Shown: piece after piece, positions 28,231-36,877 of the stretch | How positions within the stretch are numbered: position 1 is the stretch's first letter | Layout: each line of letters opens with the position of its first letter | From: a virus | Direction: 5' to 3' (one strand) | IMG/VR virus record: IMGVR_UViG_3300036893_000016 | Coordinates: 1-45,234 of that record | DNA: 45,234 bases | Notes under the pieces: model-generated | The model's database searches: none | What the model saw: only the letters and a program-made list of their open reading frames with translations | Told to the model about the DNA's origin: nothing | Program-made: the position numbers and the translations under genes

Positions 28231-28455
28231 ATGGGGGTACGAATAGGCGGTTCAATAACAGGTGGTTTAACAAATGATGCAGAGGTACACACAGACAACC
28301 TTCAAGGTCTTGAGAAGCTTCCGCAGGCCAATGGTGGCGTTCCAGCCATAGTCACAAGCCACATGACAGGTAACAACAAAGAAGGCATTGTTGGTGGGAT
28401 TGATAATAGAGGCATTGATAAAGATGGAGTTAAAACCGATTTTCATAAAAGATAG
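28231..28455 (+). CDS. Hypothetical Gly-rich 74-residue protein
   Basis: MGVRIGGSITGGLTNDAEVH and a low-complexity Gly/Asn/Asp body; no hydrophobic core. Strong AGGAGG site. Likely disordered or virion-associated; it is paired with another Gly-rich gene at 28464. Confidence 0.6.
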   Translation: MGVRIGGSITGGLTNDAEVHTDNLQGLEKLPQANGGVPAIVTSHMTGNNKEGIVGGIDNRGIDKDGVKTDFHKR

Positions 28456-28463
28456 GAGTTAAT

Positions 28464-28733
28464 ATGGGAAGAGAAAACAACGGCGTACCATCAAGAGTTA
28501 CGCATAATGCAGGTGCAGGTTCAGAGAATCGCGGTGGTAGTCAAGCCGGCAAGATGGGCCAAGAAGGCGGCTTAACACCAGTAGGTGGCGAGCAAAATGA
28601 ATCATTAGTAAGCCAGAATATGGCTGCAATTACAGGTGCTAAAGGCTCAAGAGGCACTGAGAAGGACAACGGAGGGGTTGGTACCATGGGTGGTGGCACT
28701 GAACCAGAAGGTTACTTTGGAGATAAGCCGTAA
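28464..28733 (+). CDS. Hypothetical Gly-rich 89-residue protein
   Basis: Very rich in Gly, Asn and Glu (NAGAGSENRGGSQAGKMGQE, then GGVGTMGGGTEPEG). Predicted disordered. AGGAG site. Ends one base inside the next gene (TAATG). Function unknown. Confidence 0.6.
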   Translation: MGRENNGVPSRVTHNAGAGSENRGGSQAGKMGQEGGLTPVGGEQNESLVSQNMAAITGAKGSRGTEKDNGGVGTMGGGTEPEGYFGDKP

Positions 28734-29035
28734 TGCCTGACGCATCTTCTATTTCTTTAAGTGGCAATAGTTTATTACAAACCAAGTCCGACAACCTGGA
28801 TGTAAAAACTCGTGTTATCCACAAGATGTGGGAATACATTGACCAGAACTTCCATAAGTTCTCCGATAACAACAAGGTTAAAGTATGTTTAGCTCTTGCT
28901 CAAAAGGATATGCCGACTCAATTAGACGGTAAAGTAAGCGAAACTATCATCAATATTATCAAAGCTGGAATACCAGAAGATAAGCCTAAAGAAAGCATTG
29001 CTGAAAATGGCCGTAGACTATCAATTAACTGTTAA
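28733..29035 (+). CDS. Putative terminase small subunit
   Basis: 100 residues, immediately before the large subunit and overlapping it by 29 bases. VIHKMWEYIDQNFHKFSDNN, then KVCLALAQKDMPTQLDG is similar to small helical proteins that precede TerL in other short-tailed phages. It would bind the packaging site. The assignment rests mainly on position. Confidence 0.55.
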   Translation: MPDASSISLSGNSLLQTKSDNLDVKTRVIHKMWEYIDQNFHKFSDNNKVKVCLALAQKDMPTQLDGKVSETIINIIKAGIPEDKPKESIAENGRRLSINC

Positions 29036-30392
29036 ACAAACAACAGCTCTTAATCACCTTGAAAGCGATGAGAATTGTTCCGTTCTTTATGGCGGAGCAA
29101 AAGGTGGTGGTAAGAGCTATTTACTATGTGTTTGGGTTTTCATGTGGGCATATCATTTGATTGAACTCTTTGGAATAAACAAGATTGATTATCCTTTACC
29201 TATTGGGTTCATAGGCCGTAAACAAGGTGTGGATTTCTCAAAGACTACGTTTGAAAGCTGGAAGCGCATAGTGCCTTCACAGTCTTATGAGATAAGAGAA
29301 CAAGATCACGAGATTATCATTGCAAACAAGGTCAAGATATTCTTTGGTGGTTTAGATAACCAAGAGGTTGTTAATAAGTTCAATAGTGCTGAGTTCGCTT
29401 TCTTCGCAATAGATCAAGCTGAAGAGACCGGAAGAGGTGATTTAGCAGTTCTTCAAGGCTCACTACGATTAACTCATAATGGCAAGAAACCACCTTACAA
29501 GAAGTTTTATAGTGCTAATCCAGCTGAATGCTGGCTTAAAGATGATTTCATAACCAATCCGAAAGCGAAACACTACTATGTACCTGCTCTACCTTCTGAT
29601 AATCCTCATCTGCCTGACGATTACAATCAGACCTTGATAGATGCTTTTGGATTTGATCCTGTGCTGCTGGCTGCATATAAGGATGGGGACTGGGACGCAT
29701 TACAACCTCGGCAAGCTTTAATAACGCAAACAGCTCTTGGGATGTTGCCTCATCAGCCCCAAGACAACTTCTTTAAGCGTAAGATAGTAGCCTGTGATCC
29801 TTCATTAGGTGGTGATGAATGCGTTGTTTACTTTATAGAAGATTACGAGATTAAAGACACCAAGTACATTAACTCAAACGATACGCACGTTATAGGCAAT
29901 GACTGTTGTATCTTCATGACCAAACACACATGCACAGACTTTGTGGTTGATGCAATAGGTATTGGTAAGGGCGTTGCTGATTACGTGCGTTCTGCTGGTA
30001 AGAAGGTCCAAGAGATTATCTCATCTGCTAAAGCTAAAGACGAATATCATTTCTCAAATGTGCGTAGTGAGATGTGGGCTTATGTTGCTAAGCGTATTAA
30101 TGAGAAGTCAGTTGTTTATCCACAAGATGAGAAGCTCAGACAACAGTTATGTGCAGTTAAATACAAGGTAGGCTCTAAGAAGTTTGAACTTGAACCAAAG
30201 ACATTAACCAAGCAAGCATTAGGCTGTTCACCTGATCGCGCTGATTGTTATGTCTATGGCCTTTGGGGAATGAGTCAAATAGAGTTACATGTGCTTCAAG
30301 TTAGCAAAGGAATAGAGATTGCGAAGGGCACTAATTATAACCCATTAGAGGTTAAACAACATGAATCACGTGAAGTTGGCTCTTTTAATTAA
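29007..30392 (+). CDS. terL: Terminase large subunit
   Basis: 461 residues from ATG 29007 (a TTG three codons earlier is possible). ATPase domain: Walker A GGAKGGGKS (29-37), Walker B-like FFAIDQAEE (132-140) with catalytic E, and coupling motif FYSANP near 167. Nuclease domain from about 262: IVACDPSLGGDECVVYF, then FVVDAIGIGKGVADYV and DRADCYVYGLWG supply the RNase H-like acidic residues. Packages DNA into the prohead. Close in layout to terminases of epsilon15- and BPP-1-like podoviruses. Confidence 0.93.
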   Translation: MAVDYQLTVKQTTALNHLESDENCSVLYGGAKGGGKSYLLCVWVFMWAYHLIELFGINKIDYPLPIGFIGRKQGVDFSKTTFESWKRIVPSQSYEIREQDHEIIIANKVKIFFGGLDNQEVVNKFNSAEFAFFAIDQAEETGRGDLAVLQGSLRLTHNGKKPPYKKFYSANPAECWLKDDFITNPKAKHYYVPALPSDNPHLPDDYNQTLIDAFGFDPVLLAAYKDGDWDALQPRQALITQTALGMLPHQPQDNFFKRKIVACDPSLGGDECVVYFIEDYEIKDTKYINSNDTHVIGNDCCIFMTKHTCTDFVVDAIGIGKGVADYVRSAGKKVQEIISSAKAKDEYHFSNVRSEMWAYVAKRINEKSVVYPQDEKLRQQLCAVKYKVGSKKFELEPKTLTKQALGCSPDRADCYVYGLWGMSQIELHVLQVSKGIEIAKGTNYNPLEVKQHESREVGSFN

Positions 30393-30570
30393 CGATGTTT
30401 TTGACAGCGTAGAACGCTCAAAGATAGGTAATATCTATTGTCGTAAAGAAGATGGATCAGTGCTCACAACGCCTGAAGGCACACCTTACGCGAATATGGC
30501 TGCTGTGAATATGTTTAGTACCATCCTTCAAACAGTTCTTATTAAAGACAAGGTGATCTATGAAGAATAG
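30361..30570 (+). CDS. Hypothetical 69-residue protein
   Basis: Overlaps the end of terL by 32 bases. MNHVKLALLINDVFDSVERS, then ANMAAVNMFSTILQTVLIKD: helices around a short polar loop. Small genes between terL and portal are usual in this phage group. No function known. Confidence 0.55.
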   Translation: MNHVKLALLINDVFDSVERSKIGNIYCRKEDGSVLTTPEGTPYANMAAVNMFSTILQTVLIKDKVIYEE

Positions 30571-30829
30571 AGCAACAATTCCTGCGGTACAGAACATTAA
30601 ACGCCGTGAAGCATACTTACTCAAGAATGCTGATACGCTACCTAAGGTCTATGTCCAAGCTCAATTACTAAAGCTTGCCAAGATACGGACTGAAAAGAAG
30701 CTAAGATGGGATGTGCCTGATACACGATTAAAGACTCAAGATGAGCGCATGGAAGAAACAAAGAAGACCTTTGAACCTATTAAGCCTAAGAAGTCATTTC
30801 TAGAACGCTTAAGAGAAAGATTAAAATGA
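30560..30829 (+). CDS. Hypothetical basic helical protein
   Basis: 89 residues, Lys/Arg-rich, all helical (IKRREAYLLKNADTLPKVYV; KSFLERLRERLK). It overlaps its neighbours by 11 and 4 bases. Possibly a small head protein. Family unknown. Confidence 0.6.
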   Translation: MKNRATIPAVQNIKRREAYLLKNADTLPKVYVQAQLLKLAKIRTEKKLRWDVPDTRLKTQDERMEETKKTFEPIKPKKSFLERLRERLK

Positions 30830-31119
30830 AACTATTTTGGAGTTACAACTTTAGTCCTGAACGTCAATTCTTTGGTGGTGGGGGAAGCACACCTTCAGTA
30901 CCGGCTGCTCCTGCTATTGCTCCAAGTCCTGTACCTACTGAAACAACGCCAGGCGCTAACCTTGAAGGCAGGCAACGACAAGTAGCCATGCTTAAATACG
31001 GCTCCCTGAGTACCATTACAAACGCTGGTGGTGCATCTGGCATCACTGGCACAGGTCCTGACATGTATCCTTCAATGACCGCAGGTACACAAGGTCGTCA
31101 AACTACAGGTGGTTCATGA
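30826..31119 (+). CDS. Small Pro/Gly-rich protein before portal
   Basis: 97 residues. A low-complexity Pro/Ala region (PSVPAAPAIAPSPVPTETTP) then RQRQVAMLKYGSLSTITNAGG, matching a family of short proteins just upstream of podovirus portals whose C-terminus reads RRxxLxxxGxxxTxLTxGxGxxG. Likely a minor head protein. Overlaps the portal start by 4 bases (ATGA). Confidence 0.65.
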   Translation: MKLFWSYNFSPERQFFGGGGSTPSVPAAPAIAPSPVPTETTPGANLEGRQRQVAMLKYGSLSTITNAGGASGITGTGPDMYPSMTAGTQGRQTTGGS

Positions 31120-32891
31120 GTAACCTACAGTTAATGAAGAACAAAGACAATGCAGCGATAAATTCGCAATTTAAACCAATGAAGTGGGCTGCTCCTGATG
31201 GGTTTGTTGATAGATGGCCATTCCAAAAGCGTCAGAATCAGTTATGGATTGAAGGCATGAAGTGGTATCCAAGATGGCAGGATCAAGCTAGATACTTGAA
31301 TCCAACGAGAGGATTTTTCTATTATGGAATACCTGACTACGGTCCACCTCTCGATCATGGTACGCTTATTGATTCTCATGTTCGTCGTTGTATTCGTGAT
31401 TTTGCCTGTGGTATGCAATCGGGAATGACCTCACCTGCAAGGCCTTGGTTTAAGCTTGAAGTCCAAGATAGAGACTTAATGCGCTATACACCAGTTAAAT
31501 TGTACTTTGAAGAATGCGAGAAGCGCTTACTTAATATCGCAGGGCATTCAAATATCTATGAAGGATTCTATAATTCGTATGAAGAGTTAGCGACCTTCGG
31601 CACTGCCTCTTGGGCTATCCTGGAAGACTCCATGGATGTGTTCAGGGCTGAGAGTTTTACCATTGGCGAATACTTCCTAGGTTGTTCCCCAGATGGTCGT
31701 GTCAACGCATTCACACGTTCCACGTGGAAAACAGTATCTCAGATAGTGGAGGAATATGGCGAAGAAATGTGCAGTCCGACAGTCATCTCAATGTACTACA
31801 ACAACCAGTCAGATGCGTGGCGTAGGGTCATCCAACTTATTGAGATCAATGATGACCGCATACCGGACTATCAAGATTTCAACCACAAACATACGCGTGC
31901 TATTACGTGGGAAGATGGTTCCCAACAGAACTTATACCTCAAGCTAGAAGGTTTCAATGAGTTTCCAAATATATGCCCCAGATGGCAACCGCGCACAACA
32001 CACGACAATTACGGCAACGGGCCTGGGGCTGATTTCTTAGGTGATGTACGCATGCTTCAAATGATGCAGAAGAAGAAAATGATTGGTCTTGACAAGGTAG
32101 TTGATCCTCCCTTACAAGCTGATTCAACGATTGGAGAGGTCACTACGTTGCCTGGTGCGGTCACGAGGTTCAGTTCTACGACACCAAACGCAGGTGTCAA
32201 GCCATTGTACCAGGTTCAGATTGATTTGAAGGCTATACGCGAAGATATCATGGAAGTTAAGCAAGCCGCAAATGAAGCGTTCTTTACTGACTTATTTAAG
32301 ACAATGATTAACGATGACAGGCCTGGGATTACAGCTTATGAGATAGCTGAGAAGAAGGCTGAGATTATGAACATGTTATCCCCAATTGTGAATAGTCTCA
32401 ATAATACTCAGAACAACCCTGCTGTCATGAGGATGTACAATATGGCCCGTAGGATGGGTGCTTTGCCTAAGATGCCTAAAGAACTTACAGGTCAGAAGCT
32501 TCAGGTTAAGTATATATCTATACTGACTCAGGCTCAAAGGATGATGGGTCTTCAAGGCATTCAAGAGACTTTAGGCTTCTTTGCACAGAATGCACAGATA
32601 TTCCCAATGATGATTGATAACGTAGATCAAGATAACATTGCCCGGGGATACATGGAAGATATCGGTTTGCCTCCAAGCTACTTTACAGACTTAGGTGTAA
32701 TGAAGAAGAACCGTGATGCAAGAGCTAAGCAACAGCAAGCTCAACAGCAACAGCAAGAAGCTTTAGTTAAGGCTAAGGTAGCAGCAGATGCTGGTAAAGG
32801 CGCACAAGCGGCTGCTAGTGCTCCGTTAGGTCAGGGAAGTGCTCTTGATAGTCTCTTAGCTGGAATGGGTGGCAATGGTGGTGGTCAGTGA
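31116..32891 (+). CDS. Portal protein, head-tail connector family
   Basis: 591 residues. An acidic/aromatic N-domain (WYPRWQDQARYLNPTRGFFY), then CGMQSGMTSPARPWFKLEVQ at about 110, the conserved segment of the podovirus head-to-tail connecting protein family (Pfam Head-tail_con). A long stem helix and crown follow, and the C-terminus is Gln-rich (RAKQQQAQQQQQEALVKAKV) before a Gly-rich end. Twelve subunits form the DNA channel. Overlaps its neighbours by 4 bases on each side. Confidence 0.9.
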   Translation: MSNLQLMKNKDNAAINSQFKPMKWAAPDGFVDRWPFQKRQNQLWIEGMKWYPRWQDQARYLNPTRGFFYYGIPDYGPPLDHGTLIDSHVRRCIRDFACGMQSGMTSPARPWFKLEVQDRDLMRYTPVKLYFEECEKRLLNIAGHSNIYEGFYNSYEELATFGTASWAILEDSMDVFRAESFTIGEYFLGCSPDGRVNAFTRSTWKTVSQIVEEYGEEMCSPTVISMYYNNQSDAWRRVIQLIEINDDRIPDYQDFNHKHTRAITWEDGSQQNLYLKLEGFNEFPNICPRWQPRTTHDNYGNGPGADFLGDVRMLQMMQKKKMIGLDKVVDPPLQADSTIGEVTTLPGAVTRFSSTTPNAGVKPLYQVQIDLKAIREDIMEVKQAANEAFFTDLFKTMINDDRPGITAYEIAEKKAEIMNMLSPIVNSLNNTQNNPAVMRMYNMARRMGALPKMPKELTGQKLQVKYISILTQAQRMMGLQGIQETLGFFAQNAQIFPMMIDNVDQDNIARGYMEDIGLPPSYFTDLGVMKKNRDARAKQQQAQQQQQEALVKAKVAADAGKGAQAAASAPLGQGSALDSLLAGMGGNGGGQ

Positions 32892-33223
32892 ACGCTGAAG
32901 ATAGGGAACTACTCCTAGATCACGATAAGATTGCTGAAGAGAAAAAGATATATGAACGTGGCATTGCGGATCATACTAAATACTTAGACGATTGGCGGGA
33001 AGTATTAAGTACACCAGCAGGTCGTAGAATAGTTTGGGATCTTCTTGGTGGGATGGGTTTCCAAAGAGATTTGTTTAATTCAGATCCATTGATAATGGCA
33101 ATGAACTGCGGGCAACACAAGCTCGCATTAGCAATGGCTAAAATCATTGAAGAAGCAGTACCAGGTGTTTTTGCAAAGATGACAAACGAACAAAGAAGCT
33201 TACAAGCAAACAAGGAGAGATAA
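32888..33223 (+). CDS. Bbp19-like phage protein
   Basis: 111 residues starting at GTG 32888, which overlaps the portal stop. DWREVLSTPAGRRIVWDLLG, then FNSDPLIMAMNCGQHKLALA, then FAKMTNEQ match the short family next to the portal in BPP-1-like phages (DxxxVLxTPxGRRvlxxLL...GxxxxxlxlxxxIxxxxPxxxxxMxxE). Probably a minor head or assembly factor. Confidence 0.7.
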   Translation: MNAEDRELLLDHDKIAEEKKIYERGIADHTKYLDDWREVLSTPAGRRIVWDLLGGMGFQRDLFNSDPLIMAMNCGQHKLALAMAKIIEEAVPGVFAKMTNEQRSLQANKER

Positions 33224-33979
33224 ATGCCCGAGCCAATACCAACACTAACAGCACCGCTTGATATCAAAGTAGATACTAAGACAGCAGCCGCACCTGTTGC
33301 ACCAGTGGCTCCGGCCCCTGTTGCTGCAGCGCCTGTTGTTGACAATAAAACCACACCAGCAGCGGAAGTAAAGCCTGACGTCAAAGCAGAAGTAAAGCCT
33401 GCTGAAGAGCTCAAGTCTTTACTAGACGAAGCAGGTGAGGAAGAAGTAAAGGTAGCAGAAGCAAAGGTTGTGCCTGATAAGTACAGCTTCAAACTTCCTG
33501 AAGGAATGACTCTCGATGAAGCAACGAATAAGATTGTAGAGCCATTGTTTAAGGAACTTGGACTTGACAACGATCAGGCGCAGAAGCTTGTTGATGCTCA
33601 ATTCGCATTAACAAAAGCGAACGAAGATGCTCATGTTAAAGCTTGGGAAGAGTTCTGTGAGAACCAGAAGACAGAAGCCAAGACTTACTTTGGTACAAAG
33701 CTTCCTGAAGTCATGAAAAATGTGGCACGGGCACGTGACACCTTTATCCCTAAAGATGCGTCAGGAAAGTCAGCATTGCAAGATAAGCTAAATGCAGCAG
33801 GCTTCTCAAACGATAAGGATTTTCTTGAATTTATGGATAGAGTTGGTCGCATCATAGGTGAAGGTAAGTTCGTACAAGGTAAACAATCTTCTCCTGCAAG
33901 AGGTATGGCAGGTGTTGAAACGCCGATTGGCAAAGAAGCCACATTGGCAGATGTTTATCCTTCTATGATTAAAAAGTAA
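33224..33979 (+). CDS. Head scaffolding protein
   Basis: 251 residues. An Ala/Pro/Val-rich acidic N-terminus (APVAPVAPAPVAAAPVV), then a helical core (PDKYSFKLPEGMTLDEATNK, then LGLDNDQAQKLVDAQFAL), and a C-terminus with SPARGMAGVETPIG. Position right before the capsid gene and the PxxYxFxxPExxxxD pattern are typical of scaffolds in this group. It guides capsid assembly and leaves before DNA filling. Confidence 0.82.
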   Translation: MPEPIPTLTAPLDIKVDTKTAAAPVAPVAPAPVAAAPVVDNKTTPAAEVKPDVKAEVKPAEELKSLLDEAGEEEVKVAEAKVVPDKYSFKLPEGMTLDEATNKIVEPLFKELGLDNDQAQKLVDAQFALTKANEDAHVKAWEEFCENQKTEAKTYFGTKLPEVMKNVARARDTFIPKDASGKSALQDKLNAAGFSNDKDFLEFMDRVGRIIGEGKFVQGKQSSPARGMAGVETPIGKEATLADVYPSMIKK

Positions 33980-33993
33980 ACTAAGGAGCAATT

Positions 33994-35046
33994 ATGGCAA
34001 CCGCAATCACGAATGCTTGGCCGACATTAGTCGACGTCGCACGTCGTCTAGACCCAAATGGCCGGATCGCGCGGATGGCTGAGATTCTCAATCAGTATAA
34101 TGAGATCTTAGATGATATCCCGTGGATCGAAGGGAACTTGCCGACAGGTCATAAGACATCGCTTCGTGCTACAATCCCCAATCCAACTTGGAGATTGATT
34201 AATCAAGGCGTTGTACCTGTTAAATCCACATCGAATCAGATCACCGAGTCATGTGGTATGATGGAAGCATATTCAGAAATCGACTTCGCTCTGGCCCAAT
34301 TAAATGGGAACACACCTGAGTGGAGAGCTTCTGAAGACGCTGGCGTCATGGAAGGTATGAACCAAGCATTAGCATTTGCTTTGTTCTATGGTGACACCTC
34401 AATCAACCCTGAAAAGTTTGTTGGGTTTACACCACGGTATTACACCTACTCACCATCTGCAACACAGACGAGTGGGCCTCAGTACAATGTTATTAGCGCA
34501 ACAGCTTCACAGGCGGCTACTACAAGCAACTCTTTGACTTCAATCTGGTTAATCGGTTGGGGCGAAGATACCGTTCATGGTATTTTCCCGAAGGGTTCAA
34601 AGGCTGGTTTGACTATGGAAGATTTAGGCAAACAGACCTTGCTTGATAATAATACGCCTCAAGGTCGTTACGAAGGGTATCGCACCCATTTCAAGTGGGA
34701 TTGTGGTCTTTCCGTTCGCGACTGGCGTTATGTAGTTCGTTGCTGCAACATTGACGTGACCTCATTAAATACTTCTTCAGATGCAACTGATAACTCAGCG
34801 AATCTCTTGAAGTATATGAGCATCATGATCGATAAGATTCCTCCATCCGGCAGGAGCCGCTTGGTGTTTTATATGAACCAAACAGTCCGATCCATGTTGC
34901 GCGTCAAGATGTTGAACAAGAGCAACACATGGCTAGAAATCAGTGACTGGGTGCAAGGCCGTCAAATGCCTCGTCCAAGTTTGCTCTTCCAGGGCATCCC
35001 TGTACGTCGCGTTGACCAACTTTCATTAAACGAGCCTCGTATATAG
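33994..35046 (+). CDS. Major capsid protein, epsilon15/BPP-1 type
   Basis: 350 residues. ARRLDPNGRIARMAEILNQY, then LDDIPWIEGNLPTGHKTSLR, then ALAQLNGNTPEWRASEDA are typical of the GP7-like coat family of short-tailed phages. The rest follows an HK97-like order, with the E-loop near 60-100 and the A-domain near 260-330. AAGGAG precedes ATG. Confidence 0.9.
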   Translation: MATAITNAWPTLVDVARRLDPNGRIARMAEILNQYNEILDDIPWIEGNLPTGHKTSLRATIPNPTWRLINQGVVPVKSTSNQITESCGMMEAYSEIDFALAQLNGNTPEWRASEDAGVMEGMNQALAFALFYGDTSINPEKFVGFTPRYYTYSPSATQTSGPQYNVISATASQAATTSNSLTSIWLIGWGEDTVHGIFPKGSKAGLTMEDLGKQTLLDNNTPQGRYEGYRTHFKWDCGLSVRDWRYVVRCCNIDVTSLNTSSDATDNSANLLKYMSIMIDKIPPSGRSRLVFYMNQTVRSMLRVKMLNKSNTWLEISDWVQGRQMPRPSLLFQGIPVRRVDQLSLNEPRI

Positions 35047-35060
35047 AAAGGAGGATTACC

Positions 35061-35573
35061 ATGATTCAAGACCTAAACTTAAGGATGGATTATCAGTTGA
35101 CCTTAACAACTAGTGGGCAATCCACCTACTATATTGACACCCTGGCTCCGGCAGACGCAATGCCAGCAGGTAGTTTGGCAATGTGGAAAGTTATGTGTTA
35201 CACCACGCCAGTGAGCGGTACTGGTGCAACATTAACCATCACGCTTCAAACTTGTGCTAATAACTTGTTTGATAGCAACGCTGTAACTTTGGCAGCAACA
35301 TCAGCCTTAGTTGCTCCGAATATCCAAGCTCAAACTGCGAATATAGCGCCACCTGATTATGTTGCGTGGCCTTATACGCCTGCATCTGCAGTATTGGGAC
35401 CTGTTTTAATTTGGGTTGCCATACCTGTTGGATGTCAACGGTATTTGAGGACTGGGTATGTTATCGGCGGTACTGGTAACTTTGCTAGTATCGGTTTGAC
35501 CAGTGAAATCATACTGGACGGTGATAAGTTACTTAGTAACAATTTCCCGATTGAGGGAGCTGATATTAAGTAG
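35061..35573 (+). CDS. Capsid cement protein, Bbp16-like
   Basis: 170 residues, almost all beta: LRMDYQLTLTTSGQSTYYID, then SLAMWKVMCYTTPVSGTGA, then ATLTITLQTC, then VAIPVGCQRYLRTGYVIGG. The order matches Bbp16-type decoration proteins that lock the coat at its three-fold axes. It directly follows the capsid gene with AGGAGG. The family call is by pattern and place. Confidence 0.7.
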   Translation: MIQDLNLRMDYQLTLTTSGQSTYYIDTLAPADAMPAGSLAMWKVMCYTTPVSGTGATLTITLQTCANNLFDSNAVTLAATSALVAPNIQAQTANIAPPDYVAWPYTPASAVLGPVLIWVAIPVGCQRYLRTGYVIGGTGNFASIGLTSEIILDGDKLLSNNFPIEGADIK

Positions 35574-35592
35574 TTTGTAGTTGACTCAATGA

Positions 35593-35626
35593 GTAGGGGA
35601 GGTGGGTTCGTGCCTGCCTCCCCTAC
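35593..35626 (+). terminator. Strong hairpin after capsid genes
   Basis: Ten-base perfect stem GTAGGGGAGG/CCTCCCCTAC with inner partial GGG/CCT pairing. No T run follows, so it is probably an mRNA 3' stabiliser or a partial terminator that sets high capsid and lower tail expression. The 69-base gap around it has no gene. Confidence 0.6.
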
Positions 35627-35642
35627 GTTCAGAGGTTAAAAT

Positions 35643-36383
35643 ATGGCGGAACCAATCTTACAGGTAGCAAGTCAGCAAAGTATCTACAACATGGCCTTGG
35701 GACATATATCCGTTGGCCCTGTTTCAGATATCAACGAAAACTCCAATGCAGCCAATACTCTCAATGGGTTTTGGGATGCCTGTGTGCGTGAGACTTTACG
35801 TGCAGCGCCATGGGATTTTAACACGGTATACATTTCATTAGCCCAAAGCGCAACATACAAAATCATTAACAATTATTCTTACGCCTATCAATATCCTACC
35901 AACTGTGTGCGTATCTGGAAGATTCTTGCTCCTATATCAGGGACATCTATTGTTGGTGTCTTTCCAGGGATTTATCCAAACACTTCAGTGAATAGTTGGA
36001 ATGGTTGGAATATGCAGAGCCAAAGGTTTAAAGTTCGCTACGATCCTGTGAATAATGGGAAGGTCATTCTTTGTAATACAGCGCAAGCGATAGGTGAATA
36101 CTCTGTGCCTATCACAGACGTAACTCAATTCGATGATATGTTTGTACGCGCGCTTTCATTACGTTTAGCAGCTTATGTCTGCACACCTTTAATTAACGAC
36201 GATCAGAAGGCAATGGGTTTAATGAAGCTTGCTCAAGAATCAGCAGGGGAAGCCATGCGCATGAATGATGAAGAAGGTGACACGGATCATAATGATGAAC
36301 AAAGCGCTTTCTTAAACGCAAGAGGCGGTGGTGGACCTGTGAGTCCCCAGTTCTGGAACTCACCAAGCACTTCACAATATTAG
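35643..36383 (+). CDS. Head-tail adaptor / tail tubular protein A-like
   Basis: 246 residues. YNMALGHISVGPVSDINENS, then NTLNGFWDACVRETLRAAPW near the start: the N-x-AL-x-x-(I/L)...A...L..f....(R/L)..L...pW.F pattern of T7 gp11-like tail-tube adaptors. Helical ring proteins of this type sit under the portal. C-terminus is acidic and disordered. Confidence 0.82.
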   Translation: MAEPILQVASQQSIYNMALGHISVGPVSDINENSNAANTLNGFWDACVRETLRAAPWDFNTVYISLAQSATYKIINNYSYAYQYPTNCVRIWKILAPISGTSIVGVFPGIYPNTSVNSWNGWNMQSQRFKVRYDPVNNGKVILCNTAQAIGEYSVPITDVTQFDDMFVRALSLRLAAYVCTPLINDDQKAMGLMKLAQESAGEAMRMNDEEGDTDHNDEQSAFLNARGGGGPVSPQFWNSPSTSQY

Positions 36384-36390
36384 GAGGAAC

Positions 36391-36696
36391 ATGAGAGTAT
36401 TAGGAAACAGACTTTTGATTAAACCACATGAAGTAACTTCACAAGGTGGAATTATATTGACGAATGCTATTAAAGTAAAAGCTGACGTTATCGCAGTAGG
36501 ACGCGGATATTTTGTTGACGGTCAGTGGGAACCCATGGACGTTAATGTAGGTGATGTGGTTTATTTCCAAGGTGGCGTTGAGATTGAAAAAGGTATTTTA
36601 GTTATCAGTGAAAAAGATGTCTTAGCAATTATGGAGGAGAAAAATCATGTACGACCACGGAGTAAAGCCAGAGAAGTTGTATCCAACAATGCCTGA
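36391..36696 (+). CDS. GroES-like co-chaperonin
   Basis: 101 residues. RVLGNRLLIKPHEVTSQGGI, mobile loop TSQGGIILTNA (about 16-26), VIAVGRGYFVDGQWEPMDVN, then VGDVVYFQGGVEIE and DVLAIMEEKN: the whole Cpn10 fold. The last 18 residues overlap the next gene and are a dispensable-looking extension. It would cap the host GroEL, as gp31 does in T4, to fold the phage capsid. No GroEL is present. AGGAGG precedes ATG. Confidence 0.88.
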   Translation: MRVLGNRLLIKPHEVTSQGGIILTNAIKVKADVIAVGRGYFVDGQWEPMDVNVGDVVYFQGGVEIEKGILVISEKDVLAIMEEKNHVRPRSKAREVVSNNA

Positions 36697-36877
36697 AGAG
36701 TCAAAGGAAATATATCCTGGGATATCAATCCCTGCTGAAGCGTTTGATAAGGGCTATGAACCAGGCGATGTATGCTGCATTGAAATATATGTAAAAATTG
36801 GCATGATGAGCGAAGAAACTTATCATTGTGAACTATTAAAGAGCGAAGACTGCACAAAGGAAGATGAGAAAGAATAA
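36647..36877 (+). CDS. Hypothetical 76-residue protein
   Basis: Starts inside the GroES gene behind GGAGGAG. PEKLYPTMPEESKEIYPGIS, then AFDKGYEPGDVCCIEIYVKI, then a short acidic tail: the YPtlxxxxxxYPxxxip...pGD...l.v.v.v pattern is typical of small conserved phage proteins of unknown function. Its stop abuts the next ATG. Confidence 0.65.
   Translation: MYDHGVKPEKLYPTMPEESKEIYPGISIPAEAFDKGYEPGDVCCIEIYVKIGMMSEETYHCELLKSEDCTKEDEKE

Noticed and set aside
32971-33570. Leftward 199-codon Ser-rich frame opposite the scaffold gene
   Set aside because: A shadow of the Ala/Lys/Glu-rich scaffold codons; no ribosome-binding site and against the operon direction.
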